Origin: a virus
Virus record (IMG/VR): IMGVR_UViG_3300046028_002904
Location: 1 to 29,391 of that record
Reading direction: 5' to 3' (one strand)
Length of the DNA: 29,391 bases
The notes under the pieces were generated by a model. The model had not been told where the DNA came from. It made no database searches and worked only from the letters and a program-made list of their open reading frames with translations. Each line of letters begins with the position of its first letter. Position 1 is the stretch's first letter. The position numbers and the translations under genes were made by a program. Positions 28,552 to 29,391 of the stretch are shown here, in pieces.

Positions 28552-29391
28552 TTAGTAAGCAATCTTGCCGTGCGCTTGCGGATGCTTGACACAGAGAGTG
28601 CCAGCAACGTCAACATAGCCACGTTCGCCACCACCTTGGTTCTCAAGACGAGTGCCGCCCATTGGGATCAGGGTATTAAAACCAAGATACTTAGGGTTGA
28701 GGACATAACCGACGTTGGTCGATGCGGTTGGCATACAGCTTGGGTTGCCGTTGACGATTTTCACGATACCGAAGTCGGAATCATAGAGGTTGACCGAAAG
28801 CGTGATCGCCTTGCTGGTCGCGTCTTGATTGACATGATAGGTGACGCCAGCATTCGTAGGTTGAGCGCGGGTGAAGCCGCTGATAACTTGGCGAAGAGCC
28901 GTGTTAGCAACAAGCGTCAGGCTGTTCATTTCACCATTCTTGCTGAAGATCGAACCCAACATGGTGTTAAAGGTCGATTCAGTAACAGTGGTGGCAAGGA
29001 TCGAACCGGAAGGGGTGCGATAGTCAACAGGGACAGCGTTGGTAGCTTGAGCAGTGGCTTGAATCCACTTGCCAAGGCCGCGCATACCGTAAGGAGTGCC
29101 AGCACCGTTTTCGACGGTCATTTCGTTGTCGGAAGCGATGGTAGCCTCGATGTCACGCTTGATTTCACGCATACTCTTGGCCTCCGCCTGAGCTACGTTT
29201 GCAGGTCCAACGCTGGTAACAGCTTGTTGCAGGTTCGACACAAGGTAATCGCGGCGCATCAGTTGGATGTAGTTACCCAGACGAGCGCGATCAGCAAACT
29301 TGTCGCTGAACGAGGTAACGTCGGAACCTTCGGAAATACCAGTCGTAACTGGGGATGCGAGGGAATCAACGGTCCACTCGGTGAACGTCGA
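28552..29391 (-). CDS. Major capsid protein, SU10 type (5' end cut by window edge)
   Basis: The frame stays open to the right edge, giving 279 visible residues (29391 down to 28555) before the stop; the methionine at 29259 is internal, because the coding pattern continues upstream of it (TFTEWTVDSLASPVTTG). The segment NYIQLMRRDYLVSNLQQAV, KSMREIKRDIEATI and MRGLGKWIQATAQA matches the SU10 major capsid family (DUF5309), HK97-fold shells of podovirus-like phages. The beta-rich remainder (LVANTALRQVISGFTRAQPT, LGFNTLIPMGGTRLENQG) also fits. It is expected to be the most abundant virion protein. The N-terminus is missing. Confidence 0.8.
   Translation of the reverse strand, partial: STFTEWTVDSLASPVTTGISEGSDVTSFSDKFADRARLGNYIQLMRRDYLVSNLQQAVTSVGPANVAQAEAKSMREIKRDIEATIASDNEMTVENGAGTPYGMRGLGKWIQATAQATNAVPVDYRTPSGSILATTVTESTFNTMLGSIFSKNGEMNSLTLVANTALRQVISGFTRAQPTNAGVTYHVNQDATSKAITLSVNLYDSDFGIVKIVNGNPSCMPTASTNVGYVLNPKYLGFNTLIPMGGTRLENQGGGERGYVDVAGTLCVKHPQAHGKIAY

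Noticed and set aside
29257-29259. ATG taken as the start of the capsid gene
   Set aside because: The frame continues upstream to the window edge with a good capsid-like sequence, so this methionine is internal.

Overview
The window is a 29.4 kb piece of a tailed double-stranded DNA phage. The virion genes are of the short-tailed (podovirus-like) kind: an SU10-type major capsid protein, two adaptor-like proteins, a large nozzle-like protein and a run of internal-virion (ejection) proteins. No tape measure, tail sheath, tail-tube or baseplate gene is recognisable, and no integrase, excisionase, repressor, tRNA, rRNA, IS element or CRISPR array was found, so the visible part looks lytic. The host cannot be named. 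Most genes that follow an intergenic gap start after an A-rich leader instead of a Shine-Dalgarno sequence, which fits hosts with weak SD use such as Bacteroidota or Verrucomicrobiota; a few internal genes do keep good SD sequences.

Layout. (1) 1-10652, minus strand: late block B, read right to left. It holds a small structural protein, the nozzle, a repeat-containing fibre, a conserved 107-aa protein, an S74-chaperone-tailed protein, three ejection-type proteins (the last carrying a zinc-peptidase motif), and at the left edge a truncated helix-turn-helix protein that is probably the small terminase. (2) 10653-11853: a 1.2 kb gene-poor control region between divergent transcription units, with a TTGACA promoter candidate, imperfect direct repeats and a 9-bp inverted repeat. 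(3) 11854-22506, plus strand: the early/middle block, about 35 tightly packed, mostly tiny genes, many joined by 4-nt ATGA overlaps. Recognisable members form a replication and recombination set: DnaA domain IV protein, RecT-like annealase, RecE-like PD-(D/E)XK nuclease, SSB-like protein with an acidic tip, RuvC-like resolvase, MazG-like pyrophosphohydrolase, HTH and ribbon-helix-helix-like proteins, and a DnaC-like ATPase loader. (4) 22608-29391, minus strand: late block A, read right to left. It starts with the truncated major capsid gene, then a putative decoration protein, a strong intrinsic terminator/attenuator, a small conserved protein, two paralogous adaptors, a receptor-binding fibre, a cluster of four tiny membrane proteins and lipoprotein next to an amidase endolysin, a metallophosphoesterase and a winged-helix-like protein.

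Together these genes give a recombination-dependent replication strategy, a short-tailed virion that ejects internal proteins, and a lysis cassette. Large terminase, portal, protease/scaffold, DNA polymerase and helicase are not in the window. On a circular map the small terminase at the left edge and the capsid gene at the right edge would flank the missing terminase-portal segment, so the window is probably a circularly permuted genome with that segment cut out.
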